DNA of 28,662 nucleotides from Pseudomonadota bacterium. Lineage in GTDB: Bacteria > Pseudomonadota > Gammaproteobacteria > UBA4575. Below the pieces are notes generated by a model. The model was not told the DNA's origin. It worked only from the letters and a program-made list of their open reading frames with translations, and searched no databases. Both the position numbers and the translations under genes were made by a program. The stretch is from positions 1 to 28,662 of the forward strand of contig VXPJ01000105.1 in assembly GCA_009839635.1 (NCBI GenBank), written 5' to 3'. Shown piece by piece: positions 1-6,386 of this stretch (its first letter is position 1; each line of letters starts with the position of its first letter).

Positions 1-1210
1 TGAAATTGAAGGCGTTGACTACATCAAATTCATTGCCAAAATAGAATGGCCGCTTAAAGGTTACATCGTTGATTTCGAAGCCTGCCGAGGTTTTCAGCTT
101 TCGCCCACCATCACCAGCATCGAAGACAACATTGGTACGAAAGCCGTTGTGCTCGGTGTCATGCGCAATGATTAACGGTGAGTCGCGCTTAACTGTGCCG
201 GCATCCCGGTCGTATGCGAACATATCGACATTTTGCCAGAAACGATCGTTTTGCAGTCGGTACAGCTCAGACTGCATGGACAGTCGTTCACTGATATTCC
301 AGTCGGCTTTAATCCGGGCAGCGCTGTCCTTGTAACGGACCTCTGCATCGCTGACCTCGTAGTTGCGTTTCAGCAATTCACGGGGGAAATCCCCATTGAT
401 TACAAGGTCACCTTCCATATCTCCGACTAGTGGTATCCCAGAGTATCGCATGGGTTCCTGGTCACCCCAGTCGTAGCGTGCTGTCAGCGTGAAATCCTCG
501 CTGACCTTCCACAGCAATGAGGCGGAAACCATCTCGGTTTCGCTGTCACCCCTGTCCACCCAGTTGTCGGACTGTCTGTTGCTGTAATCCAGCCGGTACG
601 CGAGGGTATCGGTGAGTCCGCCAGTCAGGCCGACACCAATGAAACGGGTATCGTCTTCACCGGTGGACATACGCAGATCAGCACTGGGTTCCCACTGTGG
701 CCGTTTGGGGATGACATTGAATGCGCCACCAATGCCGCCTTCACCGTACAGTACGGAGGAGGGCCCCTTCAGTACCTCGATACGCTCAATGCCCCAGGTG
801 TCGAAGGGAAAGGTGATGGTGTTGAATGCGTTATAGTAATTGCTGCCGTCGTACAACTTGGTGACGGTTTGCTGGCCAAAAAAGCCCCTGGCGGCCATGT
901 CCAGGCCACCTTCAGCATGGTGTGCATCATTGCTAAAACCGGCGGAACGGGTGACGGCCTCCATGACACTCGTATCCATGCGTTCACGGATCGTATCGCC
1001 CTCAATGACATCCACCGTCGCCGGTGTTTCCATGGCGGTCAGTCCCAGCCGACTGCCGGTCTCGTTGTCAGTATTAAAGTACTTGCCATAGATAGTAATC
1101 TTTTCAAGATCCACTCTGTTGTTTTCTTGGGCATTTAATCCTGCGGTTGCCGCTAGAGTAGCGATTAAGACCCCTTGAATTAGAGAAGATATATGTTTTT
1201 TTAATTTCAT
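1..1210 (-). CDS. TonB-dependent siderophore-type receptor (3' end outside window)
   Basis: Outer-membrane receptor that would import a ferric siderophore or similar ligand using TonB energy. Reading leftwards from ATG at 1210 the frame stays open for 403 codons and runs off the window, so the distal barrel is missing. Residues 1-27 form a signal peptide ending LNA. A TonB-box-like segment (EKITIYGK) follows, then a plug domain with the hallmark IERIEVLKGPSSVLYGEGG and GGAFNVIPKRP; after that come alternating amphipathic barrel strands (RMSTGEDDTR, YRLDYSNRQSDNW). A GGGAG ribosome site lies six bases before the ATG. The neighbour on the other side is a divergent di-heme oxidoreductase, a pairing that would fit iron acquisition, but I could not find a convincing Fur box between them. 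Family assignment is secure; the ligand is unknown. Confidence 0.93.
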   Translation of the reverse strand, partial: MKLKKHISSLIQGVLIATLAATAGLNAQENNRVDLEKITIYGKYFNTDNETGSRLGLTAMETPATVDVIEGDTIRERMDTSVMEAVTRSAGFSNDAHHAEGGLDMAARGFFGQQTVTKLYDGSNYYNAFNTITFPFDTWGIERIEVLKGPSSVLYGEGGIGGAFNVIPKRPQWEPSADLRMSTGEDDTRFIGVGLTGGLTDTLAYRLDYSNRQSDNWVDRGDSETEMVSASLLWKVSEDFTLTARYDWGDQEPMRYSGIPLVGDMEGDLVINGDFPRELLKRNYEVSDAEVRYKDSAARIKADWNISERLSMQSELYRLQNDRFWQNVDMFAYDRDAGTVKRDSPLIIAHDTEHNGFRTNVVFDAGDGGRKLKTSAGFEINDVTFKRPFYFGNEFDVVNAFNF

Positions 1211-1437
1211 TATTTCTCCCTCGAAATGAAGAAAAGACAATCGTGTTGCCACCACTCCGCATTAGCAACAAATAGACTTGTCCGGTTTTCTCTGTCTTCC
1301 TGCAAAGCCCGAAGGGTATAGCCTGGAGGGGCTAGCAGGTTAGAACTGATCCCGTTCAGATGGCTAGTGATGTTATATTGTGAAATGCTCAAAATGCTAT
1401 ATCGAAAACCTATTAAGTTTCCGGTTTCTATAGCCAT
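1210..1437 (-). CDS. Possible small ORF coupled to the TonB receptor (75 codons)
   Basis: A minus-strand open frame whose TAA stop overlaps the receptor ATG in a TAATG arrangement, as seen in translationally coupled genes. Its 5' part is antisense to the start of the di-heme oxidoreductase gene. The middle (APPGYTLRALQEDRENRTSL) faintly resembles the first strand of GNAT acetyltransferases, but the product is far too short and no ribosome site precedes its ATG. It may be a leader peptide, a gene remnant or chance. Not recognised. Confidence 0.2.
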   Translation of the reverse strand: MAIETGNLIGFRYSILSISQYNITSHLNGISSNLLAPPGYTLRALQEDRENRTSLFVANAEWWQHDCLFFISREK

Positions 1438-2896
1438 ATTCTTATGGGCAATATTTGTGCCTCTATCGGGAAATACTGATGAGGAACGCCCTCGAGTTCT
1501 GGCAGTTACACAGCCTGCAGAAGATTTTTCTGGGGCAGAAACCTATGAGCTTCGACCAGGCGGGGCGGCTACAGTATTCAAGATGCTAAACCGAGATGCT
1601 TTCTCGCATCCGTCCGCCAACATGCCCTTTGAACGCCAGCTCGATTTTCGAGTGGGTGACGGAATCTTCAAGAAGATATGGGTGTCTTCCCCAAGCTCGA
1701 CCCGATCGTCAGATGGCTTGGGCCCACTCTTTAACGCGCGTTCTTGCCAGCGCTGTCACCTGAAGGATGGGCGTGGTCGTCCACCAGCTGAGGGCGAGAA
1801 AGCCGGTCTGATGCTTCTGAAATTATCGATTCCACCACAGAATGAAACTCAGCGCTCAGCACTTTTGCAACACCGTGTCAGCAGCATTCCAGAGCCCACA
1901 TACGGGAACCAGTTGCAGAATTTCTCAGTTCAGGGTGTACGCATTGAGGGAGAATTCACCGTTCAGTACAAGGAGTTGCCCGTGCGGCTTGCAGACGGGG
2001 AAGTCGTCAATCTCCGGGCGCCGACGTACCAAATCGTGGACCTGCAGTACGATGCCTTGCATCCTGACTCGATGGCCTCACCCCGGGTCGCTCCTCCGGT
2101 TATTGGCATGGGCCTGCTTGAGGCCATCCCGGAAGTCGATATCCTTCGTCATGTCGACCCGGATGACCTCGACGGAGACGGTGTTTCCGGGCGGGCTAGG
2201 CAGGTGTGGAGCGATGAGCATCAGAAGGTGATGCTTGGCCGTTTTGGCTGGAAGGCGGGGCAACCTACTCTCGTGCAGCAGTCGGCGACCGCATTTCGGG
2301 ATGATATTGGCATTTCGACTCCACTTTATCCTGTTCCACATGGTGACTGTACTGCAGCACAGCAGAGCTGCATGGCAGCCCCGCATGGAGATATACCTCT
2401 CGGGGATGGGGTCGAGGCGGTCTCGACGATGTTTGACATGTTGATGTTCTATATCCGCAACCTAGGTGTTCCTGCGCGACGCGAGGTCAGCGACCCACAG
2501 GTACTTGAAGGCAAGCGCTTGTTCTACGAAGCACGTTGTACTGTCTGCCACGTCCCGAAATTTGTAACGCGGCGGGATTCAATCGGCAAAGAACAGTCCT
2601 TTCAATTGATCTGGCCCTACACGGACCTGCTATTACATGACATGGGCGAGGGTCTTGCTGACAACCGACCAGAAGGGAATGCTTCTGGGCGCGAATGGCG
2701 TACACCGCCGTTGTGGGGGATCGGGCTCACGGAGACTGTGAGCCATCACTCCACTTTCTTGCATGACGGACGTGCACGAAGCCTTCTTGAAGCTATTCTC
2801 TGGCATGGCGGTGAGGCGGAAGCAGCAAAACAGCAGGTTGTCAGGATGACTCGAGGACAGCGCGAATCGCTACTGGCTTTCTTGGGTTCACTTTGA
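1385..2896 (+). CDS. Di-heme oxidoreductase, DHOR/DUF1111 family (putative peroxidase)
   Basis: Secreted c-type di-heme protein related to MauG and bacterial cytochrome c peroxidases; the physiological substrate of this family is not settled. The N-terminus is a signal peptide (KPIKFPVSIAIFLWAIFVPL). Two heme-binding motifs are visible, CQRCH near residue 121 and CTVCH near residue 385, numbered from ATG at 1385. The C-terminal signature of the family is clear: DMGEGLADNRPEG, GREWRTPPLWGIG and FLHDGRARSLLEAILWHGGE. At about 503 residues it is of normal family length. Start choice is uncertain: GTG at 1367 and ATGs at 1370, 1385 and 1394 share the frame and none has a good ribosome site. In other bacteria the family often sits in iron-uptake clusters with imelysin proteins; here the divergent TonB receptor is the only such neighbour. 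Confidence 0.9.
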   Translation: MLKMLYRKPIKFPVSIAIFLWAIFVPLSGNTDEERPRVLAVTQPAEDFSGAETYELRPGGAATVFKMLNRDAFSHPSANMPFERQLDFRVGDGIFKKIWVSSPSSTRSSDGLGPLFNARSCQRCHLKDGRGRPPAEGEKAGLMLLKLSIPPQNETQRSALLQHRVSSIPEPTYGNQLQNFSVQGVRIEGEFTVQYKELPVRLADGEVVNLRAPTYQIVDLQYDALHPDSMASPRVAPPVIGMGLLEAIPEVDILRHVDPDDLDGDGVSGRARQVWSDEHQKVMLGRFGWKAGQPTLVQQSATAFRDDIGISTPLYPVPHGDCTAAQQSCMAAPHGDIPLGDGVEAVSTMFDMLMFYIRNLGVPARREVSDPQVLEGKRLFYEARCTVCHVPKFVTRRDSIGKEQSFQLIWPYTDLLLHDMGEGLADNRPEGNASGREWRTPPLWGIGLTETVSHHSTFLHDGRARSLLEAILWHGGEAEAAKQQVVRMTRGQRESLLAFLGSL

Positions 2897-3216
2897 CAGG
2901 CTGGCAAGGATGATGGTTGCTCCATGCAGACCTATGTATTTGTTGACAAGTGCTTGTTTTTTTAAGGCTTTTCATTGATCCAACCCTCGACCTTGCCAAC
3001 TCCCTCACGAGGGGCTGTACCTTGCAATGCTGGGGGCGTTGGATTTTACATCCACCCAGCTGTGAACTTTCACGGATATTTGCCCTCTAAGCTGTAGTGC
3101 TAGTGCTACAAGCACGACCCGCTTCCCTCCCTAAAGCGGGCATTTTCGACTTGGATTTCCAACCGAGTCACAGTTCGCCCCGGTTTTCCTTTAGACCGGG
3201 GCACTTTTTCATTTGA
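2897..3216 (+). ncRNA. Candidate structured small RNA region between DHOR gene and engB
   Basis: No gene-like frame is present, but hairpins follow one another: 3002-3013 (CCCTC/GAGGG), 3029-3060 (GCTGGG/CCCAGC enclosing GGAT/ATCC), 3118-3140 (CCCGCTT/AAGCGGG followed by TTTT) and a final intrinsic terminator at 3177-3209. The run ends a few bases from the convergent stop of engB. In Escherichia coli and Pseudomonas the sRNAs Spot 42 and ErsA lie between polA and engB, ending the same way beside engB. A TTGACA at 2943-2948 could be a -35 box, though I see no clear -10. The transcript start is unknown, so the limits given are those of the gap. This is inference from position and folding; it could also be only a double terminator. 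Confidence 0.35.
3177..3209 (+). terminator. Intrinsic terminator before engB 3' end
   Basis: An eight-base-pair perfect stem (GCCCCGGT with ACCGGGGC, ten-base loop) is followed by AC and TTTTT. On the plus strand it is a textbook terminator; on the minus strand no T-run follows the stem, so it is not an engB terminator. It lies about 280 bases after the di-heme oxidoreductase stop, which suggests that it ends a separate transcript. Confidence 0.75.
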
Positions 3217-3828
3217 TCAGTTTGGATCTAAAGTCTGGCTGACCCATGCTGATATTTTTTCCTGTGCCTGCGCAATACCGACCCGTTGTGTAGCAGAAAA
3301 TATCTGCGTACCGGCATGGAATCCACGCTGCTCCATCTCGGAAGTGACGCGCGTTAACGATTTGGCCATTGCATTTCTGTTTACCTTATCGGCCTTGGTC
3401 AGCAGGATGTGGAGAGCGAGTTTGTAGTGTTTGCTCCAGCGAATCATGGTCCAGTCTACTTCAGTCAATGGATGACGGATATCCATTAATAAAATCAGGC
3501 CACATAATGCACGGCGATGGACCAAGTAAGATTCCATCAGGCTTTGCCACTGGTGCTGTATATGTGCAGGCGCTTTGGCGTAGCCATACCCGGGAAGATC
3601 TATCAGTCGTGTGTCCCCATCCAGTTTGAAAAAATTGATCAACTGCGTACGCCCAGGGGTCTTGCTGGTGCGCGCCAGGTTTTTTTGCCGGCATATTGCA
3701 TTGATTGTGCTTGACTTGCCGGCATTGGAGCGCCCGCAAAAGGCAACTTCTGCCCCTGTATCCTCAGGGAAGTCTTGCAAGCTGCCGGCACTTTTTAAAA
3801 ACTGTGCCTGTTGAAAGGGCAGGCTCAT
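3217..3828 (-). CDS. engB: Ribosome biogenesis GTP-binding protein EngB/YihA
   Basis: Small TrmE-Era-type GTPase needed for assembly of the large ribosomal subunit and linked to cell-cycle progress. All G motifs are visible: G1 GRSNAGKS (residues 32-39), a TxGRTQ switch segment, G3 DLPGYG (77-82), G4 TKAD (144-147) and a G5 FSAT near the end. The length, 203 residues, is normal. The start ATG at 3828 matches the family N-terminus (AQFLKSAGSL) although its ribosome site is weak. Upstream on the same strand a possible promoter is TTGACT (4066-4071) with TGTAAT (4041-4046), but the 19-base spacing is long. The order engB, cytochrome c4, dsbA matches Pseudomonas, where polA is the other neighbour; here a di-heme oxidoreductase gene takes that place. 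Confidence 0.97.
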   Translation of the reverse strand: MSLPFQQAQFLKSAGSLQDFPEDTGAEVAFCGRSNAGKSSTINAICRQKNLARTSKTPGRTQLINFFKLDGDTRLIDLPGYGYAKAPAHIQHQWQSLMESYLVHRRALCGLILLMDIRHPLTEVDWTMIRWSKHYKLALHILLTKADKVNRNAMAKSLTRVTSEMEQRGFHAGTQIFSATQRVGIAQAQEKISAWVSQTLDPN

Positions 3829-4076
3829 TTGACCGCAGTCGCAGTGTGATCCCAGGTATCGTTGACGCAGCCTCGGGGCAGATTCAGGAGTCCGAAAGCG
3901 CTGTCCTGCACAGCAGGGGGTTGAGGTACGTTCACCTGAGCCAGTATTGCGGATTACCGCAGAGGTAGGAAACGATAGTCGGTTTCCTTGTCGTAAAGGG
4001 CGAACTGAAGCAGTCCATTTTCTAATATTTCCCCTGCGAGATTACAGCTTCAGCTTACGAGCCTGAGTCAATTGCT
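3829..4076. other. Gap between engB and the 106-residue gene
   Basis: No convincing gene. On the minus strand a frame after a TGA at about 4050 reads CNLAGEILENGLLQFALYDK and continues ETDYRFLPLR before TAA at about 3955. This is protein-like, but it has no start codon and lies in a different frame from its neighbours, so it may be a decayed gene fragment or engB leader sequence. Nothing else was seen. Confidence 0.3.
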
Positions 4077-4397
4077 CTATCCCTGATAAAGCTTTCTGGC
4101 GCCTTTCAAATCCTGTTCCCACACCGCTACCGCGAGCTTGAGAAGAAAATCCCTCCATGTTTCCAAGCTGGCCCGTTCAGCATCCGGGTATGGAATTTTG
4201 TGTTTTTTCAGGATTTCCCTGGATAAGTAATCGAGCTTTACGATTATATGGTCTGGCATGTCCTGCCGTTTTTGGCTGTTGCAAATCAGCAAATCATCCA
4301 GACACCCCTCTACCATAAACTGACAGTCCCGCTGAAACCGGTAGCTCGGACGCAGCCGGTGCCAAAATTCACGCACCAGCCTCAACTCCCCTGTCAT
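4077..4397 (-). CDS. Conserved-looking hypothetical protein, 106 residues
   Basis: I do not recognise this protein. It is soluble and mixed in charge, with a likely helical C-terminal half (SLETWRDFLLKLAVAVWEQD) and no signal peptide, membrane segment or cysteine motif. Amino-acid composition looks genuine, and it starts at ATG 4397 without a good ribosome site. It is on the engB strand, 248 bases upstream of engB, between it and the divergent cytochrome c4 gene. Just past its TAG stop, the frame reached by a one-base shift continues IEQLTQARKLKL before a TAA, so the original C-terminus may have been longer. Function cannot be assigned. Confidence 0.55.
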   Translation of the reverse strand: MTGELRLVREFWHRLRPSYRFQRDCQFMVEGCLDDLLICNSQKRQDMPDHIIVKLDYLSREILKKHKIPYPDAERASLETWRDFLLKLAVAVWEQDLKGARKLYQG

Positions 4398-4796
4398 TCA
4401 GCGGGTGTCGTTGTGAACCCGGTGGCAGCCAAAAACATGTCTCACGATTCATATGCGAATGTGTACTCTTGAAATCAGGTGTCGCTCTGTATTGCTTACA
4501 CACTTCAGGTTTTTGGTGGCTGTGCTGTCTCGGTATGTCATTAATATGCGCACCTTCTGAGCCTTCGGGCATCAAGCCGTGGACTCAACCCTGCTTGCGA
4601 ATTGTTTGTGTGACCATTTTACACCTCTTGTTTTTGGCTTGCAGGGGTAAGGTGTCTGCGATTTGGCGCCGATATTTTGCGACTGTGCCTGCTTTTATGA
4701 TATACAACGGCTTCTTTGGTCGGCTCATTTCTGACTCAAAGTTGACCTCTAGCTACATTAACGATACAGCAGGATTTTATGTTCAGGATTGGATGT
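4398..4796. other. Divergent promoter region upstream of cytochrome c4
   Basis: About 400 bases without a supported gene. A possible plus-strand sigma70 promoter is TTGCGA (4677-4682) with GATATA (4699-4704), 16 bases apart. A partial CRP-type dyad, TGTGA-N6-TACAC, is at 4609-4624. Both are weak matches. A long plus-strand open frame through this region has many Cys and Trp residues and runs out of frame into the cytochrome gene, so I treat it as chance. Confidence 0.35.
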
Positions 4797-5423
4797 ATGA
4801 AGAGACTGTGGATGCTGGCTGTTTGCCTAATATTTGCAACTTGTGTCAATGCAGGGGGCGACCCGGATGCAGGAAAGCAGAAAGCGGCGCCTTGTGCCGC
4901 ATGTCATGGGACTGATGGAAACAGTGCCAATCCGGCCTGGCCAAAACTCGCAGGTCAGGGTGAAAAATACCTGGCCGGACAAATGCGGTTGTTTAAAAAC
5001 GGGACTCGCGTGAATGCTTTGATGAATCTTCAGGTGGAAAATTTGTCCGAGCAGGACATTCAGGACATAGCGGCCTATTTTTCCAGCCAGCCAGCCAGTT
5101 CAGGGGTTGCCAGTGCCGACAAGGAATATCAGGGTGAAAAATTGTACAAGATAGGAGAGCGAATTTATCGTGGCGGCAATGCCGCGACGGGAGTACCAGC
5201 CTGCATGTCGTGTCATGGCCCCAATGGGTTTGGCAACGCGCCGGCGCAGTTTCCACGTCTTGCGGGTCAACATGCACAATATACCGCAGCGCAACTGCGG
5301 GCATATCAAAGTGGTGCGAGGTACCATCCCGAAGACCACTTGAATGCGATGCCTGGCATTGTCAGCTATATGACAGAGGTGGAGATTGATGCGGTGGCGG
5401 AATACATTGCAGGTCTACATTAG
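4797..5423 (+). CDS. Cytochrome c4 (di-heme, periplasmic)
   Basis: Two-domain di-heme cytochrome c that carries electrons in the periplasm, usually from the bc1 complex to terminal oxidases. From ATG 4797 the protein has 208 residues: a signal peptide ending CVNA (1-19), a first heme site CAACH (33-37) and a second CMSCH (136-140), each followed by a cytochrome-c fold with conserved LAGQ turns (LAGQGEKYLAGQ, LAGQHAQYTAAQL). AGGA seven bases before 4797 supports this start; ATG 4779 in frame is the alternative and also has an AGGA. dsbA lies 83 bases downstream in the same direction, as in Pseudomonas, so the two are probably co-transcribed. Confidence 0.95.
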   Translation: MKRLWMLAVCLIFATCVNAGGDPDAGKQKAAPCAACHGTDGNSANPAWPKLAGQGEKYLAGQMRLFKNGTRVNALMNLQVENLSEQDIQDIAAYFSSQPASSGVASADKEYQGEKLYKIGERIYRGGNAATGVPACMSCHGPNGFGNAPAQFPRLAGQHAQYTAAQLRAYQSGARYHPEDHLNAMPGIVSYMTEVEIDAVAEYIAGLH

Positions 5424-5506
5424 GGCAGGTGTCGCTGTAATGCTTTGAGCGATGTGAGGCAGGGTTCTAGCTGAGATATGCGATCAACAGGCTTTATGTA
5501 CAACAC

Positions 5507-6184
5507 ATGGTGAAAAATAAAAACGCATCTCATATTTCCATTTTTCGGCTGCTGATCGTGTTGGCCGTCGCTGTATGGACGACGTCCTTGGCGGGCGAGT
5601 TAGAAGTCGAGTTTGATGAAGGCTATCACTACTACAGGATATCGCCTGCTTTGCCATTGCAGGTGGATACGGGTCATGTGGAAGTTTTGGAGTTGTTCTG
5701 GTACGGCTGCCCCCATTGCTACGACTTTGAAGAGTACCTGGCGAAATGGAAACGGGAAAAGGCAGATCACGTGAAGTTTGTGCCTATGCCGGCTGTGATG
5801 AATCGCAACTGGGTGCCACAGGCCCGCGCGTACTTTGCCTTGAGGGAGATGGGAGAAGCGGAAAGGATGCATTCCCTTTTTTTTGAAGCTATCCATGTGC
5901 AGGGGCGGCGATTGGGAGACAAGAAATCCATTTCGCGCTTCTTGGGCCAGCATGGTATCGACACCAGCTCGTTTGAAAAAGCTTACAGGTCTTCCAGTGT
6001 TTCCAAAAACATCCAGCATTCCAGACAACTGGCACGGGACTCTGGGGCCAGCTCTGTCCCTACAGTTGTTGTCAATGGGAAGTATCGGTCCACAGCCGCC
6101 GATGCCGGCAGTTATAGCCGGCTCTTGCAGCTGATAGACCATCTTGTACGGCAGGAAACGAATTTGGCCCGATCGGCAAACTAG
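5507..6184 (+). CDS. dsbA: Thiol:disulfide interchange protein DsbA
   Basis: Periplasmic oxidase that introduces disulfide bonds into exported proteins and is re-oxidised by DsbB. The N-terminal 30 residues contain a signal segment (FRLLIVLAVAVWTTSLAG). The thioredoxin-fold active site is CPHC at residues 68-71 within FWYGCPHCYDFE, and the cis-proline loop is SSVPTVVVNG (Pro186). At 225 residues it is of family length. It follows the cytochrome c4 gene on the same strand. Its ATG has no strong ribosome site. Confidence 0.96.
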   Translation: MVKNKNASHISIFRLLIVLAVAVWTTSLAGELEVEFDEGYHYYRISPALPLQVDTGHVEVLELFWYGCPHCYDFEEYLAKWKREKADHVKFVPMPAVMNRNWVPQARAYFALREMGEAERMHSLFFEAIHVQGRRLGDKKSISRFLGQHGIDTSSFEKAYRSSSVSKNIQHSRQLARDSGASSVPTVVVNGKYRSTAADAGSYSRLLQLIDHLVRQETNLARSAN

Positions 6185-6386
6185 CGCGAGTCATACATGC
6201 AAAGTGGTATGGGTCAGCATTCGACTGCAATGGGAATGCGGTTCCTACAACACATGAGGTTGCATCATCAGCACTGACGCTTTCTCCCAACACACAAGTG
6301 TTCGTTATCAGCCTGATGAAAATCCTCCGGCTGCACTAGCTTTTGGCCTTGGTCTGCAGCTGGCTATCCTCTGTATATCCGGCATT

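Noticed and set aside
1211..1384. Fur box sought between the TonB receptor and DHOR genes
   Set aside because: No stretch resembles the GATAATGATWATCATTATC consensus well enough to report.
4469..4915. 148-codon plus-strand open frame running into the cytochrome c4 gene
   Set aside because: It overlaps the cytochrome coding frame in another phase, has an odd Cys/Trp-rich composition and no ribosome site. The cytochrome c4 frame is certain.
5600..6142. 180-codon minus-strand frame antisense to dsbA
   Set aside because: It lies inside dsbA, which carries a complete CPHC thioredoxin-fold sequence; no independent support.
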